64,000 bases of DNA from Limnohabitans sp. (GCA_030053945.1 JASGCW010000013.1:1-64000); one strand, 5' to 3'. Shown: positions 45,921-56,103, counted from the stretch's first letter. Numbers and translations are program-made. The notes: generated by a model from the sequence alone, not told the origin.

Positions 45921-46017
45921 TGTTATGATGTTATTAATTTGCAATATATACTACTTCAGCAATTTTGTTTATTTAATAGTAATGTTTCAACTTTCATTTA
46001 AATTCTAGATATAACTC

Positions 46018-46722
46018 TTACTCAACGTTTTCAACTAAATAAAGCGCATTAGATATGTTTTCTACAAACTCATCGTTGCTTTTCTCATAGTAAAAAAAAC
46101 CTTCTTCAATGATTTTCTTTTTACTTTTAAACCATTGAAATATATCATCTTTAAAGATAGAACCTGCCTTTTTGAACCAACCATCATAGTTTGCCATATC
46201 ATCAAAGTAATATTCTATAAAATAGATTAAGTTTTTAAAACTATTGTCTTCAAAATTTATTTCCCATCTATCCAGAAGTTGATTTAAGTCGCCTACTATT
46301 TTATAAATTTCAACGAAGTCATAAATATCGAAATAAGTTCTGTTATTTGACATATCTGTCCACCATTCTAATAAAAAAACCTTTATTACTTCTTGCTCTG
46401 TTTCCTTCCAAGTTGTCCATTTAGCATATTCTAATTTACCCAAAACAATAAAAGTATCTACTAACAAATTTCCTGTAGAGAGCAATTCGAATATACGAGG
46501 TAAAAAATGTTTAAAATCTTCGACATTTCCCCAAGTGGTCATTGCTTTGAATGCATATCTATCAAGATCTTCTCCTTCTAATTCTTTAAGTGGTTTGCTA
46601 TGTATTTTTTCTTTATCAGTATTAGATACGCAGCAAGGACAACCAGTAATTTCTGAACCTAACGGATAAACTGAAAAAAATTCATAAAGATTCTCTATAG
46701 ATAATTTTAATTCTTTGGTCAT
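46018..46722 (-). CDS. Hypothetical protein with N-terminal CPCC motif
   Basis: 234 residues, soluble. Near the start lies GCPCCVSNTDKEKIHS, a possible metal-binding knuckle, followed by a helical, strongly acidic and aromatic body (WTTWKETEQEVIKVFLLEWW). I have seen similar proteins in scattered bacterial genomes without known function. About 100 bp from neighbours on either side. Confidence 0.7.
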   Translation of the reverse strand: MTKELKLSIENLYEFFSVYPLGSEITGCPCCVSNTDKEKIHSKPLKELEGEDLDRYAFKAMTTWGNVEDFKHFLPRIFELLSTGNLLVDTFIVLGKLEYAKWTTWKETEQEVIKVFLLEWWTDMSNNRTYFDIYDFVEIYKIVGDLNQLLDRWEINFEDNSFKNLIYFIEYYFDDMANYDGWFKKAGSIFKDDIFQWFKSKKKIIEEGFFYYEKSNDEFVENISNALYLVENVE

Positions 46723-46823
46723 TTGTAAGCTTGTTGTGATAAAATATTTGCCTTTTCAAATCTAACTCAACTTCATTTCAAAAAATTAACTTAGGTATAG
46801 ATTCATCAAAACGTAAATAAATT

Positions 46824-47333
46824 TTATAAATGTAATTCCTTTATTTCTCCTTGTTTAAAATCTTCATAAATAAAATGAAGATGATCATAACCTTTATTAG
46901 TATTCCATTTACCATCATTAAATATTAAAGAAATGTAACTTCCTATATAAGGTCTGCTATACTTGTTTTTTATTCCTAGAACAACATATTTAAGATTGAT
47001 AGTAAGAAGGTCATTATTTTGAGGCTGGTAATCGAAATCAAAAGGATTTTTGCTGTTTAAAAAATCAGCTAATTCCATTGCTGTTAACCCATTAGACAAT
47101 TTTTCTTCAGAACCTTGATAAACCCAATCCGTATCTGTTGAAACATCAGCTTTTCTAATAAATTTACTCAAACACCAAACTATCTTTTTCTCTTCGTAAG
47201 CCTCTCTGGTTATTTCGATTTTAACTTTATGCCTTCGAGAATTCTTATAATGAATGATGGGTTTATTTTCAAGAATGACTTCTTTTTGAGGTTCAATAGC
47301 TATAAATTGAAATTCTAGTTTTTTTGGATTCAT
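46824..47333 (-). CDS. Hypothetical protein
   Basis: 169 residues, basic in the first third (KNSRRHKVKIEI), no signal or membrane segment. The later part (FNDGKWNTNKGYDHLHFIYEDF) suggests a beta-rich fold. Family not recognised. It is the last island gene before the VWA/MoxR cluster, 55 bp downstream of the 246-residue protein gene. Confidence 0.65.
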   Translation of the reverse strand: MNPKKLEFQFIAIEPQKEVILENKPIIHYKNSRRHKVKIEITREAYEEKKIVWCLSKFIRKADVSTDTDWVYQGSEEKLSNGLTAMELADFLNSKNPFDFDYQPQNNDLLTINLKYVVLGIKNKYSRPYIGSYISLIFNDGKWNTNKGYDHLHFIYEDFKQGEIKELHL

Positions 47334-47388
47334 TTTTTAAATTATCTTTTTTAAAGTGTAACTTAACTTTAATCTGATACTAAAACTA

Positions 47389-48129
47389 TTAAAACCCTTC
47401 ATAAGGGTAACCGATACCTTCTAAATAAACTTTTAAAGATTCAAAATCATCTATATAAGGATTTAAACTCATTAAGATTTCTTTCGTTAAGGGCTTAAAA
47501 TCATAAATATGTTTTACCAAATCTAATTGTAATTCATTTTCTTCAAATTGCTCTTCGTAATATTCACTTGCCCAATTTTTATATGTAATAGGATTATTAT
47601 CTAGTATATATAATAAAGATTCGCTACCATCTCCGTTGGTACTTTTTGGAAATTCAATATCTCCTATGTTCCAAACGGCATCATCATTTTTTCTCCATAT
47701 ACAAAAGGTTGTACCAATTGATTTGATAGGTTCATCTAAAATAAAATGTTTCAATTCATTAGGTACTTTATCAATAACGCCTTTCCATATTTGTTGTTTT
47801 AACTCGGTTTCTTTTTTACCTAATATTTTTTTAAAGAAACTTTTTTGTTCTGTTTCTATTTCTTGCCAACCATTCATTTCACTTTCGTGGTCAAATCCAT
47901 TAATTATAGCTCCATTTTTTGTAAACAAAACAAAAAAATAATCACCACAACCATTACGCATTTCCATACATTCTTCACCTATTTCCAAATCCCAATCATT
48001 TTGATAAGAATAATATCTATATTCCCAATCCCGACAAATTATAGCATCTAGCGTTGAAAGAGATTTACATAATTTTTTCAAATTTTCTATATCTGGTAAA
48101 TTTCCTAGTTCTTTTGTTGAAATTTTCAT
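47389..48129 (-). CDS. Uncharacterised protein downstream of the VWA gene (sixth member of the cluster)
   Basis: 246 residues, soluble. Conserved-looking blocks: AIICRDWEYRYYSY, CGDYFFVLFTKNGAIINGFDHESE, WKGVIDKVPNELKHFI, FCIWRKNDDAVWNIGDIEFP and PLTKEILMSLNP. I recall similar proteins widely in bacteria, none with a known function. Its gene starts 27 bp after the VWA stop on the same strand, so I treat it as part of the same transcription unit. Confidence 0.75.
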   Translation of the reverse strand: MKISTKELGNLPDIENLKKLCKSLSTLDAIICRDWEYRYYSYQNDWDLEIGEECMEMRNGCGDYFFVLFTKNGAIINGFDHESEMNGWQEIETEQKSFFKKILGKKETELKQQIWKGVIDKVPNELKHFILDEPIKSIGTTFCIWRKNDDAVWNIGDIEFPKSTNGDGSESLLYILDNNPITYKNWASEYYEEQFEENELQLDLVKHIYDFKPLTKEILMSLNPYIDDFESLKVYLEGIGYPYEGF

Positions 48130-48156
48130 TATTATTTGTTTTGGTTAAAAATATCC

Positions 48157-49323
48157 CTAAACTCCTTTAAAACTATGATTAAAACGTTCTAAACTAATTC
48201 CTTTTATCGCGCATTCTACTAACTCAGGAAGGCGATCTGGTGTACAAGCAAAACAAGAAATACCTAGTTTAGCAATATCTTGAGCTAATTGTACATCATA
48301 ATCGGGTTTACCGCTATCTGAAAGTGCTAATAGTGTAATGACTGTTACTCCGTCGTCTTTCATATCATTTAATCGGCGTAGTAATCCCGCTCGAACACCT
48401 CCTTCGTATAAATCGGATATAAGAATGAATAAGGTTTTCTTTGGGTTAGTGATCAACGATTGGCAATAAGAAACCGATTTATTGATATCTGTTCCGCCTC
48501 CTAATTGTACGCCAAAAAGCATATCAACAGGATCGTTCTTACAGACTTCGGTTAAATCTGTAATTTCAGTATCAAAAGCTACCACGTGGGTTTCTAAAGC
48601 TGGTAAACTCGCAAAAATAGATCCCATAACTGAGGAGTAAACAATGGATTCGCACATAGAACCACTTTGATCAATATCTAAAATTACTGTCCACGTTTTA
48701 TGCTTATTGGTCCGTTCAAAAAAATAAAATTTTTCAGGGATAAGTCGTTTTGTTTCTGGGTCGTAATTTTTAAGATTTCGATTAATAGTTCGTTTCCAAT
48801 CGGTAGAAGAGAAATTACTAATAGGTGTATGTGATTTCTTATTTAAAGCACCTGTTACTGCCCGACGTAAATCTTGTTCTAACCGTTTCATAATATCATC
48901 CACAACGGCTCGCACCAGTTCGCGTGCATGTTCCTTTGATTTTTCTGGAATTTGTCCGCTTAATGACATTAAGGTACTCACCATAGAAATGTCAGGTTTG
49001 ATATGTTTTAAGGTTTCGGGTTCAAAAAGTAGTTTGGTTAATCCTTTCTTTTCAATAGCATCGGCTTGTACAACACTAACTACATCTTCTGGAAAAAAAT
49101 TTCTAACGTCAACTAACCATTTGGCTAAATTTGGACTACTACTCCCCTTACCTGCTCCTTTTCCACCAGTTGCACCTTTCCCAGAAGCATTTATAGGGTG
49201 ATAGATAAAATCTAAAGTTTGATCGAGTAATGTTTGTTGGTCTGAAAGCGAACAATTAGGTAATTTTTCTGCTTCTTCACCAAGAATTAATCGCCAACGT
49301 ACTAGGTTATTTTGGGTTTCCAT
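48157..49323 (-). CDS. VWA domain-containing protein (YehP-like)
   Basis: 388 residues: an N-terminal helical part with a Gly/Ala/Ser-rich linker (near 48-63), then a von Willebrand A domain with an intact metal-ion adhesion site, DQSGS (Asp218, Ser220, Ser222), Thr in LGGGTDINKS and Asp in LISDLYEGG. VWA proteins commonly partner with MoxR AAA ATPases, and one is encoded two genes upstream. Two-bp gap from the DUF5682 gene. Composition matches E. coli YehP from memory. Confidence 0.9.
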   Translation of the reverse strand: METQNNLVRWRLILGEEAEKLPNCSLSDQQTLLDQTLDFIYHPINASGKGATGGKGAGKGSSSPNLAKWLVDVRNFFPEDVVSVVQADAIEKKGLTKLLFEPETLKHIKPDISMVSTLMSLSGQIPEKSKEHARELVRAVVDDIMKRLEQDLRRAVTGALNKKSHTPISNFSSTDWKRTINRNLKNYDPETKRLIPEKFYFFERTNKHKTWTVILDIDQSGSMCESIVYSSVMGSIFASLPALETHVVAFDTEITDLTEVCKNDPVDMLFGVQLGGGTDINKSVSYCQSLITNPKKTLFILISDLYEGGVRAGLLRRLNDMKDDGVTVITLLALSDSGKPDYDVQLAQDIAKLGISCFACTPDRLPELVECAIKGISLERFNHSFKGV

Positions 49324-49325
49324 TG

Positions 49326-51605
49326 TTAAAATTCAAAATCAAAATTATTTAAATCATCTAGCTTTTGTTCTTCCTCTTCGGTAAGTTCGTTATGCAGGAA
49401 CTCAGCTACCGTTTCGGTTTCCATTCCCCACATACTACTTAATAGTTCAGCAATACTATTTTTTTGTTGGGGTTCAAAATCAGAAAAAGCCCTGCGTAAA
49501 AAGACTAACGAACGCATAAATTCATTGTCTTCTAATTGATTGATATAATTGTCTAATTCTCGCCAAATAATGGTTCGGGATAATAAAGCATATCGGTTAC
49601 GTTGCGACAAACCTTCAAACCAACCTGCACCTAAATCGGCTGGAATACCTGGAGACAATCGTCGTGATACTTCAATGGTACATTGGTCATCCGTAATTAT
49701 ATTTCGTTCTAATAAAATAGCAAATGCATTACCTGATAATTTAGTATTTAAATCATCTCTTTGGGCAACCGTTTCTATTTCTTTATGCCATATCGTTACA
49801 GGCAAAATTTCATCAAATTGTTGCGCCATATATTCCATATCTTGAATACCTTCAAGTACTTTTGTTGCTGCTTTGTCATCACATTGACAACTATCTACAA
49901 CCAGTAGCGTCGAGCGTAAAAACAATTGTTGAAAAATAGGCGTTAATGGTTCTAAATCAATTTGTCGAATACCTTCAAATTCTAACAAAATGGCAATTTC
50001 ACGTGCTGCATGCGCCACTTTTGTAAAATCGTTACATTCTACTAATTGAGCTTGTAAAATAGAAATGGCATTGGTAAAAATGGTTGTTAATTGACATACA
50101 CAAGCCCATTTTATAATAGTTGCTACTTGATCAATATCAGTGGTATTTTGCAAACGTTCGGTAAGTTCATAAGCAGTAGCAATCTCTATAGTTTCACCTT
50201 TTAAATTGGTTTCCACCATTTGGATTTCTATCTCAGGAGACCAACGCAAGATCCATTTTTCAGCCCAATTGGCTTTAGCTTGTTGGTGAGCTACTTTTTG
50301 GACAAATTCTATACCTAATAATTCCAATCGGTGGAAAAAAGTAGAACGATTTAAATCAATAAAAGCTGCGACTTTTGATTTTACTTGAATATTTTCACGT
50401 AAATCTAAGGCAATTTCTTGCGGAACTTCCGTGCGATAAGACTCTAATTTTAATTTTTTGAGTTCTTGATATACATCTTGTTGTATAGGTGTTTGACTAA
50501 TTCCTTCTGGTAAAAATCCTATTTTATTTCCTATATCAATAGTATTGATAGCAGTCGCTACTCCTGCGAGTTCTCCTCCACCAAAACAAGTAACAACTGC
50601 ATCGTGTAAATCTTCTAAAACAGGCAAATACCCTTCTCGTAAAGATGTAAGAGCTTGAGCCATACGAGTGGCTTCTATCACACTTGCTGTAGAGGCGTTG
50701 AATCCTGTTTTACGTAATTCTTGAGCAATTTGTGATAGATAATCGGCAGACAATTTGTCTATAGAATTTTGATTATAATGTTGCCACATCAAATCAAAAT
50801 AATTAGGCGCTTTATTTCCTGCTCCATATCCCGTTCGGCTACTCATTCTGTAATAAGAATACGGCATTAAAGTATATAGCGCATTTGTTTTAGGCATTAG
50901 TTTCACTGCTTCATCATCCATAGGTTTTAGATCCGACTGAATTCCCAACACGTGATACGCCCCTACAATCACCACTATATCTTTAGCAGAAATACCAGCA
51001 TCTAAGGTTTGCTGAATTTTACGTTTCATATAAGACTCACGCAACCAGTTGTAGGCATACTCATCAGGCACAGCTTCATATTCTTCTGGTTCAGCTTGTA
51101 AACGCATTTCAGAACTATGATGTAAAATTGCCTCTCTAAAAGCTTTAGGATGATGTTCAAAATGGCGTTCCCAATAACTTTCGTACTGTGTTTCGTCACT
51201 AAGTTGAGTCACAGTCTGGTACCATTCATTTTGTAGTTGATAAAAACTAGATGCCTTATCAGTCAATTCATTTTTTTGCTTAAGCTTAAGCATATTGTAA
51301 GTAGGCAAATCGATAAATTCCACCTTTACTTTATTTTTCTTAGCCCAGCAAATAGCTTGGTATTCTGGAGAATACTCCGCAAAAGGGTAAATTACCGTTT
51401 CAATAGGTAATTCAGTAGTATAAGCTAATAAAGCAATAGGAAGTTTGACCTCTTTTGCTACCATTAAATCCATTAATTGCGAACAATCAGAAGGACCTTC
51501 AATAAGTACTACTTTAGGTTGGTGTTGGTTTAAAAATTCCAAAACCCCTAAAGAAGCAGCGGGAGATAAATGCCTTACACCAAAAATGGGAACATCTTTA
51601 ATCAT
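49326..51605 (-). CDS. DUF5682 family protein (YehM-like)
   Basis: 759 residues, no signal or membrane segment. The N terminus is characteristic: FGVRHLSPAASLGVLEFLN, VVLIEGPSDCSQL, then IVVIVGAYHVLGI near 210, all typical of DUF5682. This half resembles TraB/ChaN-like hydrolase folds with a GxRH and GAYH pair; the second half is helical. Function unknown. Its ATG overlaps the MoxR stop by 4 bp and VWA follows by 2 bp, so the three proteins are probably made together. Confidence 0.88.
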   Translation of the reverse strand: MIKDVPIFGVRHLSPAASLGVLEFLNQHQPKVVLIEGPSDCSQLMDLMVAKEVKLPIALLAYTTELPIETVIYPFAEYSPEYQAICWAKKNKVKVEFIDLPTYNMLKLKQKNELTDKASSFYQLQNEWYQTVTQLSDETQYESYWERHFEHHPKAFREAILHHSSEMRLQAEPEEYEAVPDEYAYNWLRESYMKRKIQQTLDAGISAKDIVVIVGAYHVLGIQSDLKPMDDEAVKLMPKTNALYTLMPYSYYRMSSRTGYGAGNKAPNYFDLMWQHYNQNSIDKLSADYLSQIAQELRKTGFNASTASVIEATRMAQALTSLREGYLPVLEDLHDAVVTCFGGGELAGVATAINTIDIGNKIGFLPEGISQTPIQQDVYQELKKLKLESYRTEVPQEIALDLRENIQVKSKVAAFIDLNRSTFFHRLELLGIEFVQKVAHQQAKANWAEKWILRWSPEIEIQMVETNLKGETIEIATAYELTERLQNTTDIDQVATIIKWACVCQLTTIFTNAISILQAQLVECNDFTKVAHAAREIAILLEFEGIRQIDLEPLTPIFQQLFLRSTLLVVDSCQCDDKAATKVLEGIQDMEYMAQQFDEILPVTIWHKEIETVAQRDDLNTKLSGNAFAILLERNIITDDQCTIEVSRRLSPGIPADLGAGWFEGLSQRNRYALLSRTIIWRELDNYINQLEDNEFMRSLVFLRRAFSDFEPQQKNSIAELLSSMWGMETETVAEFLHNELTEEEEQKLDDLNNFDFEF

Positions 51606-52705
51606 ACATTCAACTCGCTACACGTATTATATAACCCACGCCATTCTGCCCCTCTCTTTTTCATTACATTTTCTAAATATTCTTTCCAAATAAGCTTGTC
51701 TTTATCTTCGTCTTTTACCAAAGCACCCTGCAAGCCAGCAGCAATATCTTGGTCGGTAATAGTTCCATTGCCAAAACTTCCTGCAAGAGCCATACTATTT
51801 GTGATTAAAGAAATCGCTTCGGCTGTAGAAATTACTCCTGTAGGTGATTTTAATTTTTGTTTTTGATCAAGTGTAGCTCCTTGGCGTAATTCTCTAAAAA
51901 TAGTCACAATTTTTTCTACAACATCTTTTGACGGAAGTTGTGCTTTTAGTTTATAATTTTGAGAAATTTCAGCCACACGTTTACTTACGATACCAACTTC
52001 GGTTTCAACATTTGCGGGTGCAGGTAAAACAACAATATTAAAACGTCTTTTAAGTGCCGCCGACATATCATTTACCCCTTTATCTCTAGTATTAGCAGTA
52101 GCAATAATTGAAAAACCTCTCTGTGCAGAAAGTTCTTTTCCTAATTCAGGAATAGCAATATTTTTTTCAGATAAAATAGAAATTAATGCATCTTGTACTT
52201 CAGATGCACATCGGGATATTTCTTCAAAACGAGCTACTGTACCTGATTGCATTGCTCGATACACAGGGCTTTTTATTAAGGCTTCATCCGATGGACCATT
52301 GGCTAATAACATCGCATAATTCCAAGAATATTTGATATGTTCTTCGCTAGTACCAGCTGTTCCTTGAATTACTTTGGAAGAATCACCACAAATGGCAGCG
52401 GTTAAATTTTCAGATAACCACGATTTTGCCGTACCTGGTTCACCTATTAGTAATAAAGAACGATCGGTTAATAAGGTGGCGATTGCAATTTCTACTAGGC
52501 GATTGTGTCCTATATATTTCGGGGTAATTTCTACTCCATTTGCTTTGCCTCCAACTATATATTTTAAAACTGCTTTGGGTGACAATTGCCATCCTGTGGG
52601 TTTTTCTTCGTTTTTATCCTCGATTAATAAAGCTTCTATTTCGTGTTTGTACAATAATTCTGCGGGTAATCGCAAGGTATCTTGTCCTTGGTTTGTATTT
52701 GACAT
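51602..52705 (-). CDS. MoxR-type AAA ATPase (YehL-like)
   Basis: 367 residues. Walker A GEPGTAKS at 88-95; the Walker B region reads VARFEEISRC, where the usual Asp-Glu is Glu-Glu (161-162); sensor 1 in IIATANTRDKG and Arg-finger region ALKRRFN are present. MoxR ATPases remodel or activate partner proteins together with a VWA protein. Neighbours on both sides are within 11 bp or overlap. The Glu for Asp change may be typical of this subfamily rather than inactivating. Confidence 0.9.
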   Translation of the reverse strand: MSNTNQGQDTLRLPAELLYKHEIEALLIEDKNEEKPTGWQLSPKAVLKYIVGGKANGVEITPKYIGHNRLVEIAIATLLTDRSLLLIGEPGTAKSWLSENLTAAICGDSSKVIQGTAGTSEEHIKYSWNYAMLLANGPSDEALIKSPVYRAMQSGTVARFEEISRCASEVQDALISILSEKNIAIPELGKELSAQRGFSIIATANTRDKGVNDMSAALKRRFNIVVLPAPANVETEVGIVSKRVAEISQNYKLKAQLPSKDVVEKIVTIFRELRQGATLDQKQKLKSPTGVISTAEAISLITNSMALAGSFGNGTITDQDIAAGLQGALVKDEDKDKLIWKEYLENVMKKRGAEWRGLYNTCSELNV

Positions 52706-52716
52706 TATTTCTTATT

Positions 52717-54528
52717 TTATTGTTGTTCTAATTCATCTGCAATTGTTAGTAATTCATCAAAAGTAAAATAGAATTTTTTACTCGTTCTATAAGAAGGTAT
52801 TTCTCTAAATTTTGAAGCATAATTTTTAGGAAAAGTTTTAAATATAGCCTTAATTTCATCGGTAATAGCTAAATTGTGATATGTCTCATAATTTTTGATA
52901 TCATTTAAAATAATATCAAACTTATTAGGAACATCTCGCTCAAGTAAAAGCTGATATAAACTTTCGCTATTATAATAACTTCTGTTTTTTTGGACTACAT
53001 AATCAGTTAAACGCTGATTAAAATCTTTAGAAAATTTAGGCTCTATATAATGACTCAAAAGAATATCCTCATAAGATGGTTTCTTAATTTCCATTGCTAA
53101 TTGACTCCATTTTTTATCAACATCATCAAGGAGAAGAGTTGTAGAATAGTTGTAGCTCTCAATAATTAAATCAGAGTCAATCACTTTAGGATACCACTTA
53201 CTAAAATAAGTATAAATTAATTGCTTGTCGTGGGGCTTTTGGGTCAATAAAGCAAAATAAGTAGGAATATATTCTTGATTTAAAATAGCTTTATTTTTAT
53301 CGAAAAAAACAATAACTTTTTCCTCTGGTAAGGTGCATAAAATTCTATTAATCTTAGTATGTATATAATTTATAGAATTATTAATGCTTTGAAAATCCTG
53401 CTCGGCATAACCTGGAAATTTTGAAGCAAAAAACTTTTTATCAGTTAATTTTAGAAGGAATTCATTCGCCCAAAAACGTTCAATGATAGCATACGTTTTT
53501 AGATGATCTTTATATCTTAACACTTCAATTTCAACCGAAAACAGATCTATTTTCTTATCAATATCTTTATAATCAACTGCATTTTCAATATGTTCAAATG
53601 ATTGTTCTAAAGTTGAAAACAACTCCTCACTATAATCTGATTTTAACAAACTCAAAGCACTAATAATAGGTTCTAATTTAGCTTTTGTCTTTGTTTTTAA
53701 AGAGGTATAAAATAGGTTAAGTTGTGATAATCCCGATTTCCAAGTCGATCCAGCTAATACTTTTAAAGCCGCTTCTCTAACCAGACGATTTTTGTCATTG
53801 CATAATTGGATAACAAATGCTTCATTAGCTTGATCTTTAACTAAATAATAAACAGCTTCAGCTTGAAGTTTGGGTAAATTTTCTTTAAAAATTGTTTCTA
53901 CAATTTGTGGTAGAGTTTCGTCATTTAGGGTAATCAATACGCGTAAAATACGACAGTTGATTGCAAAATCTTCAAATGCAAATTGCTTACGTAACAATGG
54001 TAGTATTGATTTACCAATATACGGAAGCAATGTGTCTTCTGCATATTGTGCTACTTCATTATTTTTATCGCCTAATGCTTGTACAACATACGAATGTAAA
54101 CGGAAGTCTTTAAATAAATCACTATAAAATGCTTCTTTTATATCTTCAATTCGGTGTGAACCAGACACTGTTAATGCTTGGATTATTGGTCGCAATTGAT
54201 GATAAGTTACATTTGTAGCAATCGTATCTAACGATAAATTAGGAATTTGTATTATTCTTTCTTTTCCTTCTTGAATGGTTTCTCCCTGCGTATAAAGAAT
54301 TGCATAAATTAAAGTTCCAAGATTCATTAATTTAGTTGCTGATTGAGTAGCATCACTATGAATTAGATCGGTTAAATCATCAGCAATTTTATTAAAAACG
54401 GGTGCTTTTTCTCCTAACTTTTTAAAAATAGGAACGTGTTTTTCTAATCGGGGGTCGTTAATAGCAAAACGACTTCCTGCTATATAAATACGATTGATTT
54501 CGTTTTGTAGGTCATATAATGGTTTCAT
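52717..54528 (-). CDS. HEAT-repeat-like large cytoplasmic protein
   Basis: 603 residues, wholly helical in appearance, with HEAT-like stretches such as KNNEVAQYAEDTLLPYIGKS, LPKLQAEAVYYLVKDQAN and KNRLVREAALKVLAGSTW (about residues 155-270). No signal peptide, membrane segment or catalytic motif. Located between SWIM (8-bp gap) and MoxR (11-bp gap) genes, it is a likely scaffold of the same complex. In E. coli the corresponding cluster carries the large YehI protein instead; homology to it is untested. Confidence 0.75.
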   Translation of the reverse strand: MKPLYDLQNEINRIYIAGSRFAINDPRLEKHVPIFKKLGEKAPVFNKIADDLTDLIHSDATQSATKLMNLGTLIYAILYTQGETIQEGKERIIQIPNLSLDTIATNVTYHQLRPIIQALTVSGSHRIEDIKEAFYSDLFKDFRLHSYVVQALGDKNNEVAQYAEDTLLPYIGKSILPLLRKQFAFEDFAINCRILRVLITLNDETLPQIVETIFKENLPKLQAEAVYYLVKDQANEAFVIQLCNDKNRLVREAALKVLAGSTWKSGLSQLNLFYTSLKTKTKAKLEPIISALSLLKSDYSEELFSTLEQSFEHIENAVDYKDIDKKIDLFSVEIEVLRYKDHLKTYAIIERFWANEFLLKLTDKKFFASKFPGYAEQDFQSINNSINYIHTKINRILCTLPEEKVIVFFDKNKAILNQEYIPTYFALLTQKPHDKQLIYTYFSKWYPKVIDSDLIIESYNYSTTLLLDDVDKKWSQLAMEIKKPSYEDILLSHYIEPKFSKDFNQRLTDYVVQKNRSYYNSESLYQLLLERDVPNKFDIILNDIKNYETYHNLAITDEIKAIFKTFPKNYASKFREIPSYRTSKKFYFTFDELLTIADELEQQ

Positions 54529-54536
54529 AACAATCT

Positions 54537-55967
54537 TTAGAACAATAGTTTTACAATTTTCGAAGGAGTAATAAGCGAAAGCGGGTTGGCAGAAATGAAT
54601 CCGTTAGCCAAATCATTTTCAAGGGTGATTAATAAAGCAGTATCATTACAACTAGCTGGTAAAATTGATTTCAAAAAGGCTACCGTAGCTACGTCATCTG
54701 TATTTCGTAAAGTAATACATTGTCCCTGCGCATCTTCTAAAACCAAATCATCTTCTATTTGAAAGGTTTTTGAAACTGAAATCAATAGCGTAGGTTTTTT
54801 AGTCATCAACGGATTTTTCATAAAATTCTTTGCCTGATTAATAGCCTTCTTATAATCTGTTTCAGCAAAACTTATTATTTTTTCACAATGTTGATCTTGC
54901 AATTCTTCAATTATAAAATCATTGGCTTCCCAACGTATTCTGGGATTCGCATCACCAGGATAGATATACAAATCCTTGATTTTACATATCCCATTTACAC
55001 TATTTTCTTCCTTGATAAATTTTAAAGCTTTGTACGGACGGAAATTATGTGTTTTATATATTTTTCCTGTGTTTAATTCGATCCAAGTACCTGTTTCTGT
55101 GATTTCTTTTCGTACGACATCATCTATTACGTCAAAAGACAGTTGCACCAACTCTACATTTTCTTGATACAATCCTAAACCTACTAAATCGGTTAACTTC
55201 CAAACAGTCCCTATCTGTTCTTCTATACACGAATCGACAGCTGGATTCATCGCTGGATTTTCTTTTTTAGCCTGCAAATATTCTGTTGCTTTTTTTAATA
55301 AAGCCGAGATAATATTAACTTGATCTATAGCATTAACATAATTTTCATTTTGCACTATCTCTATTTCAAGTAACAATCGGCTAAAGGCATTTTGAATCCC
55401 CGCGATAGGATAATTTCCTAACTCTTTTATTTGATCGGCTAAATTTCTCTTTTCCTTGGCATCAATAGAAGCTAGTCCTAAGGAAACAATATTTTGAAGT
55501 AATTTTTGAGCATTTGCAATACCTATAAATTGTTGCTCCATTTTTTTAAGCACTGCCGATGTATTTATCTTTTTTGGCTCTGCTCCTTTTTCTTTAAGGC
55601 TGACAATTTCGGTTTCTTTTTTCTCCTTACGAGTTTCTATTTTTGACCTTTTGTTTTTAATATCCTCTGGAATATCTGCCACTTGTTCAAAGTTTTTTCC
55701 TTCTACAAAAGCAAAAAGCAAACCTATTCCGTGTTTACAAGGAAATTGTCGGCTAGGACAAGAACATCTAAAAGTAGGGGCTTCGTTAATAAAATCGACA
55801 GAAGTGAAATAGGGATTTTTACCACTTCCTTGACATTCTCCCCATAATAAGGTGTTATCGGTATCTTTTTTAAGTGTTATAAATTTAGAAACCAATCCTT
55901 TTCCATTTTTGGTAGCTGCTGGATTGGGTGATAGCGAATCAATAGTTTGTTGGTTTATAGTAATCAT
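54537..55967 (-). CDS. SWIM zinc-finger protein (YehQ-like)
   Basis: 476 residues. A SWIM zinc finger near the N terminus reads CSCPSRQFPCKH (Cys68, Cys70, Cys77, His79). A charged linker (about 100-130) and a long helical and beta C-terminal region follow. SWIM domains bind DNA or proteins. This is the first gene of the SWIM-HEAT-MoxR-DUF5682-VWA-246aa run and has 136 bp of free sequence upstream for a promoter; a TTATTTTG sequence there is a weak -7 candidate. Confidence 0.88.
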   Translation of the reverse strand: MITINQQTIDSLSPNPAATKNGKGLVSKFITLKKDTDNTLLWGECQGSGKNPYFTSVDFINEAPTFRCSCPSRQFPCKHGIGLLFAFVEGKNFEQVADIPEDIKNKRSKIETRKEKKETEIVSLKEKGAEPKKINTSAVLKKMEQQFIGIANAQKLLQNIVSLGLASIDAKEKRNLADQIKELGNYPIAGIQNAFSRLLLEIEIVQNENYVNAIDQVNIISALLKKATEYLQAKKENPAMNPAVDSCIEEQIGTVWKLTDLVGLGLYQENVELVQLSFDVIDDVVRKEITETGTWIELNTGKIYKTHNFRPYKALKFIKEENSVNGICKIKDLYIYPGDANPRIRWEANDFIIEELQDQHCEKIISFAETDYKKAINQAKNFMKNPLMTKKPTLLISVSKTFQIEDDLVLEDAQGQCITLRNTDDVATVAFLKSILPASCNDTALLITLENDLANGFISANPLSLITPSKIVKLLF

Positions 55968-56103
55968 ATTTAATGAATTCTCACTTTTTAGATTGCCAAA
56001 ATAAGAAAACTATTGTTTGCAGTTTGTTTCTTAAATCATAAAAAATTAAAAACATTTCAACAATTAAGAATCACAATTAAAACAATGTCCTACCTTCAGC
56101 CTA

